Source: Stutzerimonas stutzeri
Lineage (GTDB): Bacteria; Pseudomonadota; Gammaproteobacteria; Pseudomonadales; Pseudomonadaceae
Assembly (NCBI RefSeq): GCF_013522825.1
Contig: NZ_JAAMQZ010000018.1
Coordinates: 1 to 64,000, forward strand
DNA: 64,000 nucleotides
Reading direction: 5' to 3'
A program made the translations under genes and the position numbers. This document shows, in pieces, positions 8,477-17,758 of this stretch (positions are counted from its first letter, which is position 1; each line of letters begins with the position of its first letter). The notes beneath the pieces were generated by a model. It searched no databases and was not told the DNA's origin. It worked only from the letters and a program-made list of their open reading frames with translations.

Positions 8477-9148
8477 TCAGCGATTGGCGATACGTCCGGG
8501 CGCCAGGCGTCCGGCGATCAGTAGCACGGTCACGCAGACCAGCGAGGTAATCAGCACCAGGGTGTTGGCCACGTCATCCTGACCGGCCTGGACCGCCTCG
8601 TATACGGCGATCGACAGGGTCTGCGTCTTGCCGGGAATGCTGCCCGCCACCATCAGGGTGGCGCCGAATTCGCCCAGCGCACGGGCGAAGGCCAGCAGCA
8701 CGCCCGCCAGGATGCCGCGCCAGGCCAGCGGCAACGTCACCCGAAAGAAGATTGCCAGCTCCGAGATGCCAAGCACCCGCGCGGCGTTTTCCAGCTGCCC
8801 GTCCACACCCTCGAATGCCGCCCGCGCGGGTTTGAATACCAGTGGAAAGGCGACGATGGCGGCGGCGATCACGGCGCCCTGCCAGGTGAAGATCAGGTTG
8901 ATGCCGAAACTGTCCTGCAACCAGGCACCAAAGGTACTGCGCCGTCCCAGCAGCACCAGCAGGTAATAACCCAGCACGGTGGGCGGCAGCACCATCGGCA
9001 GGGTCAGCAGGGTGTCGAGCAGGTCGCGACCGGGAAAGCGCAGACGCGCCAGCAGAAATCCCGTGGCGGTCCCCAGCACCAGAGTGATCGCCGTGGCAAA
9101 GCCGGCGACCTTGAGCGAGAGGGCAAGTGCTGTCCAGGCCGATTCCAT
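8477..9148 (-). CDS. modB: Molybdate ABC transporter permease ModB
   Basis: ModB is the inner-membrane permease of the molybdate importer. The 223 residues contain about five hydrophobic helices and the ABC-permease cytoplasmic loop [20 protein letters not shown], which carries the EAA-type motif that docks on ModC. Length is typical. It starts 18 bases after the modA stop and ends 11 bases before modC, consistent with one transcript running modA, modB, modC, modE. Confidence 0.94.
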   Translation of the reverse strand: MESAWTALALSLKVAGFATAITLVLGTATGFLLARLRFPGRDLLDTLLTLPMVLPPTVLGYYLLVLLGRRSTFGAWLQDSFGINLIFTWQGAVIAAAIVAFPLVFKPARAAFEGVDGQLENAARVLGISELAIFFRVTLPLAWRGILAGVLLAFARALGEFGATLMVAGSIPGKTQTLSIAVYEAVQAGQDDVANTLVLITSLVCVTVLLIAGRLAPGRIANR

Positions 9149-9166
9149 GTTCTTCTCAGGCCGAGT

Positions 9167-9919
9167 TCAGGGTTTCAGAAAACCATGCCGGGCAAGAATT
9201 TCCTGTCCGGCGGGTGACTGCACATGGGCGATGAAGCGTTTGCCTTCCTCGGCATTGGCGCTGTCGCCGAGCTGGGCAATCGGGTAGCTGATCGCTACAT
9301 CCAGTGGTACGGCGAAGGCAACCTTCACCTTGTCTTTCATGATGTGGGCGTCGGTGGCATAGACGAATGCCGCCTCGACCTCGCCTCGGGCTACGTAATC
9401 CAGCGATTGGCGTACGTTCTGGGTATTGATCGCCTTGGCCTGCATGGCTTCCCAGAGATTGGCCGCTTCCAGGGCGCGTTGGCTGTATCGGCCCACGGGG
9501 ACGCTGGCCGGATTACCAATGGCGACCCGTTCGACGGCGGGTTGCTGCAGGTCGGCCAGCTGCTCAAGCTGGATCCGGCTGTCGTTGGGCACGATCAGCA
9601 CCAGCGCATTTTGCGCAAAATCCTCACGGGTTCCGGCTGCAAGCAGGTTCTGCTCGGCTGCCATGTCCATCGTCTCCTGATCGGCGGAAGCGAACACGTC
9701 TACCGGCGCGCCCTTGGCCATCTGTTGCAACAGTGCTCCGGAAGCAGCGAAATTCAGCAATACCTTGGCGTCTGGATATTCGGCTTCGTAATTGCGGGCG
9801 ATTTCCTGAAAGGCATTGGTCAGGCTGGAGGCGGCTGAAACCGTCACTTCGCCTGCCTGGGCCAGGCCACAGGAAAACGCCAGGGCAATACCGACTCGTT
9901 TGACCCATGAAATACGCAT
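9167..9919 (-). CDS. modA: Periplasmic molybdate-binding protein ModA
   Basis: ModA is the periplasmic substrate-binding protein that delivers molybdate or tungstate to ModB-ModC. The ATG at 9919 (MRISWVKRVG) is preceded by GGAGA at good spacing and starts a Sec signal peptide that probably ends at LAQAGE. The mature protein begins EVTVSAASSLTNAFQEIA, the conserved ModA start where the SAASSL serines bind the oxyanion. The length of 250 residues is normal. It is the first gene of the operon. The nearby xanthine dehydrogenase genes encode a molybdenum enzyme that would depend on this uptake. Confidence 0.93.
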   Translation of the reverse strand: MRISWVKRVGIALAFSCGLAQAGEVTVSAASSLTNAFQEIARNYEAEYPDAKVLLNFAASGALLQQMAKGAPVDVFASADQETMDMAAEQNLLAAGTREDFAQNALVLIVPNDSRIQLEQLADLQQPAVERVAIGNPASVPVGRYSQRALEAANLWEAMQAKAINTQNVRQSLDYVARGEVEAAFVYATDAHIMKDKVKVAFAVPLDVAISYPIAQLGDSANAEEGKRFIAHVQSPAGQEILARHGFLKP

Positions 9920-9946
9920 GACTTTCTCCGGTGCATGATGATTTGA

Positions 9947-9972
9947 GCGCCATATAAGCACTTGTATAGCGC
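9947..9972. promoter_or_regulatory. ModE-box-like palindrome upstream of modA
   Basis: A 26-bp imperfect inverted repeat starts GCGCCATATAAG and ends CTTGTATAGCGC; 10 of 13 half-site positions pair. Its layout, with CNATATA-type arms around a short centre, resembles ModE operators. It lies 28 bases before the modA ATG. Molybdate-bound ModE, encoded in the same operon, is the likely ligand. Confidence 0.6.
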
Positions 9973-10116
9973 CTAAGGAAATAGCCTACGAAGAAAATGA
10001 CTGGAATCGGGGGCATCGCATGGATGTGGTGACTTGAGCCGGTTAAGTGCTCGCAGGACAAGTCCAGTTGCCCGATATCAAGCGCGACGCTGTGGCGTTG
10101 GCATGCTGCGGAAACG

Positions 10117-10140
10117 AAAAAGCCCTGTAAAAACAGGGCC
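10117..10140 (-). terminator. Rho-independent terminator of the tRNA-Gly gene
   Basis: Read on the minus strand, GGCCCTGT, a TTTT loop and ACAGGGC form a 7-bp GC-rich stem followed by TTTTT. It begins 16 bases beyond the encoded CCA end of the tRNA gene. Confidence 0.85.
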
Positions 10141-10155
10141 TTAGCTTTTCGATTC

Positions 10156-10229
10156 TGGAGCGGGCGATGGGAATCGAACCCACGGCTCTAGCTTGGGAAG
10201 CTAGGGTATTACCATTATACGACGCCCGC
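10156..10229 (-). tRNA. tRNA-Gly (anticodon CCC)
   Basis: The 74-base gene folds as a cloverleaf: acceptor stem GCGGGCG/CGCCCGC, D arm GTAT...ATAC, anticodon stem CTAGC/GCTAG with loop TTCCCAA (anticodon CCC, reading GGG), and T arm with GGTTCGATTCC. CCA is encoded. It resembles E. coli glyU. A terminator follows directly, so it is transcribed alone. Confidence 0.95.
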
Positions 10230-10294
10230 GCAGGGAGCTTTGTACCAGAAGGCTGGCTGAAATTGAAGCGGTTTCAGATTTCGCCGCGAAAGGC

Positions 10295-10987
10295 TCAGAT
10301 TAGAGCGATTTCTTCCGCTGTCAGGTGCCGATATTGGCCGGGCTGGAGTTGCGGGTCCAATGTCAGCGGGCCCATGCGCTCGCGGTGCAGGCGGGTGACC
10401 TTGTTGTTGAAGTGGCCGAACATGCGTTTGACCTGATGGTAGCGACCTTCATGCAGCGTCAGACGGGCCTGGCGCGGGCCGAGCAGTTCGAGTTCGGCGG
10501 GGCGGGTGGTGAGGTTCTCGAAGCGGAAGTAGAGACCTTGGGCGAAGCGTTCGATGCAGATGGGATCGATCGGGTCTTCGGTTTCCACCCGGTAGGTCTT
10601 GCCCAGCAGGCTCTCGGGCTGGGTCAGGCGGCGGGACCAGAGGCCGTCGTTGGTGATGATCAGCAGCCCGGTGGTGTTGAAGTCCAGGCGACCGGCAATA
10701 TGCAGTTCGGCCTTGTCCGGCTCGTCGAGCAGGTCGAGAACCGTCGGGTGCTGCGGGTCGGAGGTGGCGCTGACGCAACCGGTCGGTTTGTGCAACATGA
10801 AGAAGCGCGCGGCCTTGCCTGCCTGTAGCGTCTGGCCGTCAAGCGACACATGATCGAACACTCGGATATCGCAGGTGCCGTCGCGTACCGCCTGGCCATT
10901 CACTTGCACCTGTCCCGACGCCAGCAACAGGCGGGCTTGCCGATGGCTGCAGTGGGGCTGGTTGGCGAGGAAGCGGTCGAGGCGCAT
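10295..10987 (-). CDS. rsuA: 16S rRNA pseudouridine synthase RsuA
   Basis: RsuA converts uridine 516 of 16S rRNA to pseudouridine. The 230-residue protein has an N-terminal S4 RNA-binding domain (about 1-50) and a catalytic domain in which Asp102 sits in GRLDFNTTG, the same position as in E. coli RsuA. The conserved KTYRVE and GRYHQVKRMF motifs are also present. Its ATG shares one base with the stop codon of the upstream Cys-rich gene (TGATG), suggesting translational coupling in a metG-containing transcript. Confidence 0.93.
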   Translation of the reverse strand: MRLDRFLANQPHCSHRQARLLLASGQVQVNGQAVRDGTCDIRVFDHVSLDGQTLQAGKAARFFMLHKPTGCVSATSDPQHPTVLDLLDEPDKAELHIAGRLDFNTTGLLIITNDGLWSRRLTQPESLLGKTYRVETEDPIDPICIERFAQGLYFRFENLTTRPAELELLGPRQARLTLHEGRYHQVKRMFGHFNNKVTRLHRERMGPLTLDPQLQPGQYRHLTAEEIALI

Positions 10988-11199
10988 CAGCTATCGGAAG
11001 ATGACTCGCCGCGGGCGCAGCGCGCACAGAGACAGGTCTTGTTCCGTGCCTCGCTGGGAATCCGTTGGCGAGCATCCGGCGCGATGATGGCGCTGAAGCA
11101 CCAGCAGGGCTGCTCGGCGCCCTGCGGTTCGCACTGGCCGCACTGGTTGGGCTGCCCGCACAGCGGGCAGCAAGTGGGGGCGCAGGCCTGGACTGTCAC
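10987..11199 (-). CDS. Cysteine-rich CWC-type small protein
   Basis: This 70-residue protein has 13 cysteines arranged as CCPLCG, CGQC, PCWCF and CLCARC, the hallmark of the Cys_rich_CWC family of unknown function. I infer metal binding, probably zinc, from the CxxC pairs. It starts with GTG at 11199, overlapping the metG stop by four bases (GTGA), and its own stop overlaps the rsuA start by one base. Both overlaps argue that it is really translated and coupled to its neighbours. A link to translation or RNA modification is only suggested by the context. Confidence 0.82.
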   Translation of the reverse strand: MTVQACAPTCCPLCGQPNQCGQCEPQGAEQPCWCFSAIIAPDARQRIPSEARNKTCLCARCARGESSSDS

Positions 11200-13235
11200 T
11201 TCACCCGCTGACCGGGCTTGGCCCCGCTGTCGGGGCTGAGCAGGTAAATGTCCTCACCGCCGGGGCCGGCGGCCAGCACCATGCCTTCGGATACACCGAA
11301 CTTCATCTTGCGCGCCGCGAGGTTGGCCACGTACAGGGTCAGGCGGCCTTCAAGCTTGCTCGGGTCCGGGTAGGCGCTCTTGATGCCGGAGAAGACGTTG
11401 CGCTTGGCATCGCCGATGTCCAGGGTCAGGCGCAGCAGCTTGTCGGCGCCTTCGACGAACTCGCACTTCTCGATCAGAGCGATGCGCAGATCGACGGCGG
11501 CGAACTGGTCGAAGGTGATCTCGGCAGCCAGCGGATCTTTCTCCAGCTCGCCATTACCTGTCGGCACAGTGCTTTCGCTGGCGGCCAGGTCTTCCTTGGA
11601 AGCTTCCACCATGGCTTCGATCTTCGCCGGTTCAATACGGGTCAGCAGCGGGTTGAAGGCGTTCAGCTGATGATTGGCGAGTAGCGTCTGGTGATCGTCC
11701 CAGGCCAACGGCGCGACGTTGAGGAAGCGTTCGGCATCGGTGGCCAGGTTCGGCAGCACCGGCTTGAGAAAGATCACCAACTGGCGGAACAGGTTGATGC
11801 CGGTGGCGCAGATCGCCTGGACCTCGGCCTGCTTGCCTTCCTGCTTGTTCAGTGCCCAGGGCGCCTTGTCGGCGATCCAGGCATTGGCGCGGTCGGCCAG
11901 GGCCATGATCTCGCGCATGGCGCGGGCGAAGTCGCGGCTCTCATAAGCTTCGGCGATCGACGGCGCGGCGCTGCGGAAGGCGTCGGTCAGCTCCGGCGCG
12001 GCGTTATCGGCGACCAGCATTCCGGCGTTGCCCTTGTGGATGAAACCGGCACAGCGGCTGGCAATATTGACCACCTTGCCGACCAGATCCGAGTTGACCT
12101 TCTGCACGAAGTCTTCGAGGTTCAGGTCAAGGTCATCGACGCCACGCCCGAGCTTGGCTGCGTAGTAGTAGCGCAGGTACTCGGGGTTCAGGTGGTCGAG
12201 GTAGGTGCGGGCCTTGATGAAGGTGCCGCGCGACTTGGACATCTTCTGCCCGTTCACCGTCAGGTAGCCGTGCACGTTGACGGCGGTCGGCTTGCGGAAG
12301 CCCGCGCCTTCGAGCATCGCCGGCCAGAACAGGGTGTGGAAATTGATGATGTCCTTGCCGATGAAATGGTACAGCTCGGCGCTGGAGTCCTTGTTCCAGA
12401 AGGCGTCGAAGTCCAGTTCCGGGCGGCGCGCGCAGAGGTTCTTGAAGCTGGCCATGTAGCCGATCGGCGCATCGAGCCAGACATAGAAGTACTTGCCCGG
12501 CTCGTCGGGAATCTCGAAGCCGAAATAGGGCGCATCGCGGGAGATGTCCCATTCGTGCAAGCCGCTGTCGAGCCATTCGGCGATCTTGTTCGCCACCGAA
12601 TCCTGCAGGGTACCGCTGCGGGTCCACTCCTTGAGCATGGCCTCGAACTCGGGCAGCTTGAAGAAGAAGTGCTTGGAGTCGCGCAGCACCGGTGTCGCAC
12701 CGGAGATGGCCGAGCGCGGGTCTTTCAGGTCGGTGGGCTCGTAGGTCGCGCCGCATTTCTCGCAGTTGTCGCCGTACTGGTCTTCGGCGGCGCATTTCGG
12801 GCAGGTGCCCTTGATGAAGCGGTCGGCGAGGAACATGCCCTTCTCGGGGTCGAAATACTGGGTCACCGAACGGGTGGCGATATGCCCGGCATCGCGCAGC
12901 TTGCCGTAGACCAGCTCCGACAGCTCGCGGTTTTCCTCGGAATGGGTGGAGTGGAAGTTGTCGAAATCCACCAGGAAATCGGCGAAGTCGGCACTGTGTT
13001 CGGCCTGGACGTTGGCGATCAGCTGTTCCGGAGTGATGCCTTCTTTCTCCGCGCGCAGCATGATCGCCGAGCCGTGGGCATCGTCGGCGCAGACGTAGAT
13101 GCACTGGTTGCCGCGCAGCTTCTGGAAGCGTACCCACATGTCCGTCTGGATGTACTCCAGCATGTGGCCAAGGTGGATCGAACCGTTGGCGTAGGGCAGG
13201 GCGCTGGTAACGAGGATCTGACGAGCTTCGGACAT
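11196..13235 (-). CDS. metG: Methionyl-tRNA synthetase
   Basis: MetG charges initiator and elongator tRNA-Met with methionine. The 679-residue protein has the class I motifs HLGH (residues 21-24) and KMSKS (about 331-335), a zinc knuckle with Cys145, Cys148, Cys158 and Cys161 at the same positions as E. coli MetG, and a C-terminal tRNA-binding (Trbp111-like) domain beginning near [14 protein letters not shown] that serves dimerisation. The ATG at 13235 ([10 protein letters not shown]) is supported by family alignment; an ATG at 13271 would add 12 residues. It is divergent from apbC and heads the metG, Cys-rich gene, rsuA series. Confidence 0.96.
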   Translation of the reverse strand: MSEARQILVTSALPYANGSIHLGHMLEYIQTDMWVRFQKLRGNQCIYVCADDAHGSAIMLRAEKEGITPEQLIANVQAEHSADFADFLVDFDNFHSTHSEENRELSELVYGKLRDAGHIATRSVTQYFDPEKGMFLADRFIKGTCPKCAAEDQYGDNCEKCGATYEPTDLKDPRSAISGATPVLRDSKHFFFKLPEFEAMLKEWTRSGTLQDSVANKIAEWLDSGLHEWDISRDAPYFGFEIPDEPGKYFYVWLDAPIGYMASFKNLCARRPELDFDAFWNKDSSAELYHFIGKDIINFHTLFWPAMLEGAGFRKPTAVNVHGYLTVNGQKMSKSRGTFIKARTYLDHLNPEYLRYYYAAKLGRGVDDLDLNLEDFVQKVNSDLVGKVVNIASRCAGFIHKGNAGMLVADNAAPELTDAFRSAAPSIAEAYESRDFARAMREIMALADRANAWIADKAPWALNKQEGKQAEVQAICATGINLFRQLVIFLKPVLPNLATDAERFLNVAPLAWDDHQTLLANHQLNAFNPLLTRIEPAKIEAMVEASKEDLAASESTVPTGNGELEKDPLAAEITFDQFAAVDLRIALIEKCEFVEGADKLLRLTLDIGDAKRNVFSGIKSAYPDPSKLEGRLTLYVANLAARKMKFGVSEGMVLAAGPGGEDIYLLSPDSGAKPGQRVK

Positions 13236-13401
13236 GGAAATGGCTGCACCGGTAGAACGAGAAGTCCGCAACTATAAAGGAAGCGACCGCATGCAGGCCA
13301 CCGCCGGGCAGTGAGGACGGGATGTCGCAAGGGCGCGCGCCGGCGTTGTCGCTGCTGTTAATATGGCCTCCTGTTTTACTCGGTCTTTCCTTGGAGTAGT
13401 C

Positions 13402-14496
13402 ATGTCCGTCACCCGTGAAGCTGTGGAAGCGGTACTGCGTCAGTACACCGACCCCCATTTGAACCAGGATCCGGTCAGCGCCGGATGCGTGCGTTCGATC
13501 GAGATACAGGGCGAGCGCGTCAGCGTGCAGCTCGAACTCGGCTACGCGGCCGGACTGTTTCGCAGTGGCTGGGCACAGACGCTGGCCATGGCCATCGAGC
13601 AGCTCGACGGCGTGAGCCGCGCGGACGTACAGGTCGATTGCGTGATCAAGCCGCACAAGGCGCAGGACCAGGTGCCGGCGCTGGCCAACGTGAAGAACAT
13701 CATCGCGGTGGCGTCCGGCAAGGGCGGGGTGGGCAAGTCCACCACGGCGGCCAACCTGGCGCTGGCACTGGCCCGTGAGGGCGCGCGGGTCGGCGTGCTG
13801 GACGCCGATATCTATGGGCCGAGCCAGGGCATCATGTTCGGTATTCCCGAGGGGACCAAACCGGAGATTCGCGACCAGAAATGGTTCCTGCCGCTGGAGG
13901 CGCATGGCGTGCAACTGATGTCCATGGCGTTTCTCTCCGACGACAAGACGCCGATGATCTGGCGCGGCCCGATGGTGTCCGGCGCGCTGCTGCAACTGAT
14001 CACCCAGACCGCCTGGAAGGATCTCGACTACCTGGTGGTGGACATGCCGCCCGGAACCGGTGACATCCAGCTGACCCTGGCGCAGAAGGTGCCGGTGACC
14101 GGCTCGGTGATCGTCACCACGCCGCAGGACCTGGCGCTGCTGGACGCCAAGAAGGGCGTCGAGATGTTCCGCAAGGTGAATATTCCGGTGCTGGGCGTGG
14201 TGGAGAACATGGCCGTGCACATCTGCTCCAACTGCGGCCATGCCGAGCACCTGTTTGGCGAAGGAGGCGGCGAGCGACTGGCGGATGAGTACAACGTCGA
14301 TCTGCTGGCGTCGCTGCCGCTGTCCATGGCCATCCGCAGCCAGGCCGATGCGGGCAAGCCGACGACCATCGCCGACCCGGAAAGCCAGATCGCCATGATC
14401 TACCAGGAAGTGGCTCGTACCGTCGGGGCGCGCATCTCGCAGAGTGGGCAGATCATCGCCCAGTCGATGCCGAACATCGTGGTGACCGACGACTGA
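13402..14496 (+). CDS. apbC: Iron-sulfur cluster carrier ApbC/Mrp
   Basis: This P-loop ATPase of the Mrp/NBP35 family transfers Fe-S clusters to apoproteins. An N-terminal MIP18-like domain (about 1-85) precedes the deviant Walker A GKGGVGKST (107-115). A CxxC pair (CSNCGH, about residue 275) would bind the bridging cluster between two subunits. The ATG at 13402 follows GGAG by six bases; the upstream in-frame start at 13363 lacks such a site. The protein has 364 residues, typical for the family. It is divergent from metG, the order seen in P. aeruginosa. Confidence 0.94.
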   Translation: MSVTREAVEAVLRQYTDPHLNQDPVSAGCVRSIEIQGERVSVQLELGYAAGLFRSGWAQTLAMAIEQLDGVSRADVQVDCVIKPHKAQDQVPALANVKNIIAVASGKGGVGKSTTAANLALALAREGARVGVLDADIYGPSQGIMFGIPEGTKPEIRDQKWFLPLEAHGVQLMSMAFLSDDKTPMIWRGPMVSGALLQLITQTAWKDLDYLVVDMPPGTGDIQLTLAQKVPVTGSVIVTTPQDLALLDAKKGVEMFRKVNIPVLGVVENMAVHICSNCGHAEHLFGEGGGERLADEYNVDLLASLPLSMAIRSQADAGKPTTIADPESQIAMIYQEVARTVGARISQSGQIIAQSMPNIVVTDD

Positions 14497-14524
14497 TCGG
14501 TTTCAGGGCGGCGTGGGTCGGGTT

Positions 14525-14543
14525 GGCCGAAGGCGTAATCCGA
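14525..14543. repeat. Short dispersed repeat, copy 2, within a repeat-rich spacer
   Basis: The same 19-mer as at 122-140. It lies in a 14515-14640 spacer that also has GGGTCGGGTTGGCC near its left end and GACCCGACCTAC near its right end, so the whole spacer looks like an imperfect inverted element of about 110 bases. No gene is seen in it. Confidence 0.6.
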
Positions 14544-14651
14544 CAACCCCCAGGCACAGCCCCGCGCTCGTGGCGTAACCTTGGCGCCGCTTGTCGGGTC
14601 GATAAAGCGTGACCCGACCTACAAAGGCGTAATCCAATATTTTGCAGCTAC

Positions 14652-14680
14652 AAAAAAGCCCCGCCGAAGCGGGGCTTTTT
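14652..14680. terminator. Bidirectional terminator between apbC and the cold-shock gene
   Basis: GCCCCGC, loop CGAA, GCGGGGC, flanked by six A on the left and five T on the right. It can stop apbC transcription from the left and cold-shock gene transcription from the right. Confidence 0.85.
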
Positions 14681-14695
14681 CAGAGAAGACTCAGG

Positions 14696-14905
14696 TTAGA
14701 TAACCTGAACTTCCTCAGCTTGCATGCCTTTCTGGCCGCGGGTAGCGACGAAGGAGACTTGCTGGCCTTCTTTCAGGCTCTTGAAGCCGTCACCCTGGAT
14801 GGCACGGAAGTGAACGAAGAGGTCGTCACCGGATTGCGGAGTGATGAAGCCGAAGCCTTTTTCATCGTTGAACCACTTAACGGTACCGGTTTGGCGATTG
14901 GACAT
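14696..14905 (-). CDS. CspA-family cold-shock protein
   Basis: This 69-residue single cold-shock domain binds single-stranded nucleic acid and can act as an RNA chaperone. The RNP1 motif KGFGFI and RNP2 motif DLFVHF are intact, and the start [13 protein letters not shown] is typical of Pseudomonas CapB/CspA proteins. AGGAGA lies eight bases before the ATG at 14905. About 320 bases without a gene precede it, leaving room for the long 5' leader that regulates many cold-shock mRNAs. Which paralogue it is, and whether it is cold-induced, cannot be read here. Confidence 0.93.
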   Translation of the reverse strand: MSNRQTGTVKWFNDEKGFGFITPQSGDDLFVHFRAIQGDGFKSLKEGQQVSFVATRGQKGMQAEEVQVI

Positions 14906-15227
14906 TTGAAATGTCTCCTTGAACAAGGTGTAGAGATTGTTTGAACGGGCAAATACCCCGAACGGTGACTGTGTGCAAGGAGTTAAAGGAGTCGTAGCAA
15001 TGATCGGATCGAAATCTAAACATGTAGCGATTCACGGTGACACATGCATCAGCAGCCAACGCAAGATACCGTATTTGCGTAGCAATGCGAGCATTATTTT
15101 CAGTTTCTGCCAGGCGCCCGGTGGAAGCGGTATACGGTCCCAGGCTGCGGGCTTGGAGAAGGCTGCACAGGGCCGGTAATATGCACCTCTTTTTTATTGA
15201 CCAACCAGCACAATCAGGACGCCTGCC
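14906..15227. other. 322-base intergenic region, cold-shock gene leader and dcd promoter
   Basis: No gene is supported. The left part would be the 5' leader of the cold-shock gene on the minus strand, and the right part must hold the dcd promoter. I see no clear operator or riboswitch, though bases 14985-15110 are less GC-rich than the neighbours. Confidence 0.5.
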
Positions 15228-15794
15228 ATGAGCATCAAATCGGACAAGTGGATTCGCCGGATGGCCCTGGAGCAGGGCATGATCGAGCCCTTCGTCGAGC
15301 GCCAGGTGCGCAACGAGGGCAATGAACGCCTGATTTCCTACGGTGTATCCAGCTATGGCTACGATGTGCGTTGCGCCGATGAATTCAAGGTGTTTACCAA
15401 CATCAATTCGGCGACGGTCGATCCGAAGAATTTCGACGAGAAAAGCTTCGTCGACATCAAGAGCGACGTTTGCATCATCCCTCCGAACTCCTTCGCTCTG
15501 GCCCGCACGGTCGAGTACTTCCGCATTCCGCGCAACGTGCTGACCATCTGCCTGGGCAAGAGCACCTATGCCCGCTGCGGCATCATCGTCAATGTCACGC
15601 CGCTGGAGCCGGAGTGGGAAGGCCACGTGACGCTGGAGTTCTCCAACACCACCACGCTGCCGGCGAAGATCTACGCCAACGAGGGCGTGGCGCAGATGCT
15701 GTTCCTCGAATCCGACGAGGAATGTGAAGTGTCTTATCGCGATCGGGGCGGCAAGTACCAGGGCCAGCGTGGCGTGACATTGCCCAAGGCCTGA
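15228..15794 (+). CDS. dcd: dCTP deaminase
   Basis: Dcd deaminates dCTP to dUTP, the main route to dUMP and thymidylate in Gram-negative bacteria. The 188-residue protein has the Dcd/dUTPase fold with conserved [13 protein letters not shown] start, [10 protein letters not shown] and [14 protein letters not shown], which contains the catalytic Glu region. Length is the family norm. The ATG at 15228 has AGGA ten bases upstream. It follows apbC in the same order as in P. aeruginosa, with the cold-shock gene inserted between them on the other strand. Confidence 0.95.
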   Translation: MSIKSDKWIRRMALEQGMIEPFVERQVRNEGNERLISYGVSSYGYDVRCADEFKVFTNINSATVDPKNFDEKSFVDIKSDVCIIPPNSFALARTVEYFRIPRNVLTICLGKSTYARCGIIVNVTPLEPEWEGHVTLEFSNTTTLPAKIYANEGVAQMLFLESDEECEVSYRDRGGKYQGQRGVTLPKA

Positions 15795-15818
15795 TTTTCT
15801 CTGCGATCTGATCGCTGT

Positions 15819-15855
15819 CGATGCGGGTGGCTGCCGAAGGGCGCCACCCGCATCG
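15819..15855. terminator. Strong hairpin between convergent dcd and dehydrogenase genes
   Basis: CGATGCGGGTGGC (15819-15831) pairs perfectly with GCCACCCGCATCG (15843-15855) around an 11-base loop. It lies between convergent genes and probably ends both transcripts, although neither side has a long U-tract. Confidence 0.6.
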
Positions 15856-15873
15856 TCGTTTCAGGGTGCTGCT

Positions 15874-16557
15874 TTACCAGGGCAGCGCTTGGCCCTGATA
15901 GTCGATGAAGCGATGCCCGCCCTGGCCAGCGGAACGGGTGACCTGCTCGACCATCCCCCGGCAGCTGGTTTCCACATCCAGTGGCGCCTGGTCGCCGCCC
16001 ATCTCGGTTCTTACCCAGCCCGGATGCATGGAAAGCACTGTCAGGCCGCTGTCTTCGCCGAGGCTGGCGATAAAGTTGCGCGTCAGATGATTGAGCGCCG
16101 CCTTGCTGGCGCCGTACAGTGGCATGCCCATTCCGGGGCCGAGTTCGATGCTGCCCATGATCGAGCTCATGAAGGCGATCACGCCGCTCCGTGACTCCAT
16201 CAGTGGCAGCAGGCGCTCGGCCAGGCGAATCGGCGCTACGGCGTTGGTCATGAAGAGTGCGCCGAGGTCTTCCAGGTTCACGTCACTGGCCGAAGCGTTG
16301 CGTGGGCCGGAAATGCCGGCGTTGACGAAGAGCAGATCCAGTTGCGTACCGGCCAGACGCTGGGCCAGCGCATCGACGCTTGCGGTATCGTCGATGTCCA
16401 GTGTTTCGATACGAACATCGCTCAGGGCGCGGAGTGCGTCGGCGCGTTGCGGGTCACGGACCGTGGCGATCACCTGCCAGCCTTCGGCGTGCAGTTGTTT
16501 GACCAGCCCGAGGCCAAGGCCGCGAGAGGCGCCAATGACGAGTGCGGTTTTGGGCAT
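15874..16557 (-). CDS. Short-chain dehydrogenase/reductase
   Basis: This NAD(P)-dependent classical SDR has 227 residues. The cofactor motif GASRGLGLG is near residue 8, NAGISG near 82, and the catalytic set includes Ser of MSSIMGS and YGASKAA (YxxxK). The ATG at 16557 (MPKTALVIG) puts the Rossmann strand at the usual distance; the 24 residues possible upstream look unlike the family. It is convergent with dcd and stands alone. The substrate cannot be inferred. It resembles CsgA/C-factor-like SDRs. Confidence 0.85.
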   Translation of the reverse strand: MPKTALVIGASRGLGLGLVKQLHAEGWQVIATVRDPQRADALRALSDVRIETLDIDDTASVDALAQRLAGTQLDLLFVNAGISGPRNASASDVNLEDLGALFMTNAVAPIRLAERLLPLMESRSGVIAFMSSIMGSIELGPGMGMPLYGASKAALNHLTRNFIASLGEDSGLTVLSMHPGWVRTEMGGDQAPLDVETSCRGMVEQVTRSAGQGGHRFIDYQGQALPW

Positions 16558-16647
16558 GACAGCAGACTCCGTACGGGTTCCAGAAACGAAGAATGCCCGG
16601 CTCATGAGGAGGCGGGCATTCTGGTGCATGCATCACGAGGGATGGCC

Positions 16648-16800
16648 GGCAGGCTGTTGAAAAACTACCTGCGTTGGCAATACGGCGTTAAAAACAGGCT
16701 CGGAATGCTCATTTAGACCACTAAACTCCGCTTCCTCGCCTGTTTTTGCCTTGTCTTGCCTGCCTCGGCTACATTTTTCAACGGCCTGCCAGACTACCCG
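16648..16800. repeat. 153-bp imperfect palindromic repeat element downstream of sodB
   Basis: The ends are GGCAGGC-TGTTGAAAAA and TTTTTCAAC-GGCCTGCC, so the element can fold on itself. The centre holds TTTAG-ACCA-CTAAA, flanked by AATGCTCA and CTCCGCTT. A related element at 30441-30579 keeps AATGCTCA and CTCCGCTT but has TTTAC-ATAA-GTAAA in the middle, a paired base change. I recall similar elements scattered in Pseudomonas genomes. It may also serve as the sodB transcript end. Confidence 0.7.
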
Positions 16801-16816
16801 TGGCAGGCATGGTGGC

Positions 16817-17398
16817 TCAGCCGGCGAAGTTCTTCGCGACGAAGTCCCAGTTGACGACGTTCCAGAACGCCTCGACGAACTTCGGACGGGCGTTGCGGTA
16901 GTCGATGTAGTAGGCGTGTTCCCAGACGTCGCAGGTCAGCAGGGGCTTGTCACCGGCGGTCATCGGGTTGCCGGCGCCGATGGTGCTGGCCAGGCCGACG
17001 CTGCCGTCGGACTTCTTCACCAGCCAGGCCCAGCCGGAGCCGAAGGTGCCGATGGCGGTCTTGGTGAATTCTTCCTTGAACTTGTCAAAGTCACCGAAGG
17101 CGGCGTTGATGGCATCAGCCAGGGCGCCGGTCGGCTGGCCACCGGCGTTCGGTGCCATGCAGTTCCAGAAGAAGGTGTGGTTCCAGACCTGAGCGGCGTT
17201 GTTGAAGATGCCGCCGGATGAGGTCTTGATGATGGTTTCCAGGTCCTTGCCTTCGAACTCGGTGCCTGGGACCAGGTTGTTCAGGTTGGTCACGTAAGCC
17301 TGGTGGTGCTTGCCGTGGTGGTACTCGAACGTCTCGGCGGAAATGTGCGGTTCGAGGGCATTCTTTTCAAACGGAAGCGGCGGCAATTCGAAAGCCAT
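16817..17398 (-). CDS. sodB: Iron superoxide dismutase
   Basis: SodB dismutates superoxide in the cytoplasm. The metal ligands His27, His74, Asp157 and His161 are all present ([23 protein letters not shown]). The sequence AFELPPLPF at the N-terminus and 193 residues fit the Fe-type enzymes of Pseudomonas. CAGGAG lies about eight bases before the ATG. The 360-base region upstream contains no gene and must carry its promoter. The repeat element at 16648-16800 follows the stop. Confidence 0.96.
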   Translation of the reverse strand: MAFELPPLPFEKNALEPHISAETFEYHHGKHHQAYVTNLNNLVPGTEFEGKDLETIIKTSSGGIFNNAAQVWNHTFFWNCMAPNAGGQPTGALADAINAAFGDFDKFKEEFTKTAIGTFGSGWAWLVKKSDGSVGLASTIGAGNPMTAGDKPLLTCDVWEHAYYIDYRNARPKFVEAFWNVVNWDFVAKNFAG

Positions 17399-17758
17399 GA
17401 TGTATCTCCTGATCAGTGTCGAGAATGCATGCGCTCAGATTGGAGGACGACAGTCCGCGCTGATGGCCAGCGCGCGGCAAAACGGCAAAAAACTGTAAGG
17501 CTCGCCGTCCGTCGGAGTTGTCTTTCCCTTCGCTGGCTCCATGCGTGGGTAATCTTTTGGCCGTTCACGGGCGACCGGGTAGCGGGCTGAAGTATTTCAC
17601 TGCATGCCCGCGAATCAAGGATCATAGCACCCACCCTGCGGCAAAACCACGCGGCAACCGTGTGGGAAAGCTTGCGCCAGAGCCTTTTTAATCCATGAGA
17701 TGCGTAAGGGCATGCGAGTGTGCCCTCTGCGTGGACCACGGGAAAAGCCTGCCGTTCC
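17399..17758. other. 360-base intergenic region between sodB and argO
   Basis: It holds the sodB promoter on the minus strand and the 3' flank of argO. Short open frames on both strands have no family resemblance and no ribosome-binding sites worth noting. I see no convincing Fur or other operator. Confidence 0.45.

Noticed and set aside
17413-17739. A 108-residue open frame upstream of sodB
   Set aside because: No ribosome-binding site, odd composition and no similarity that I recognise; it covers the sodB promoter region.
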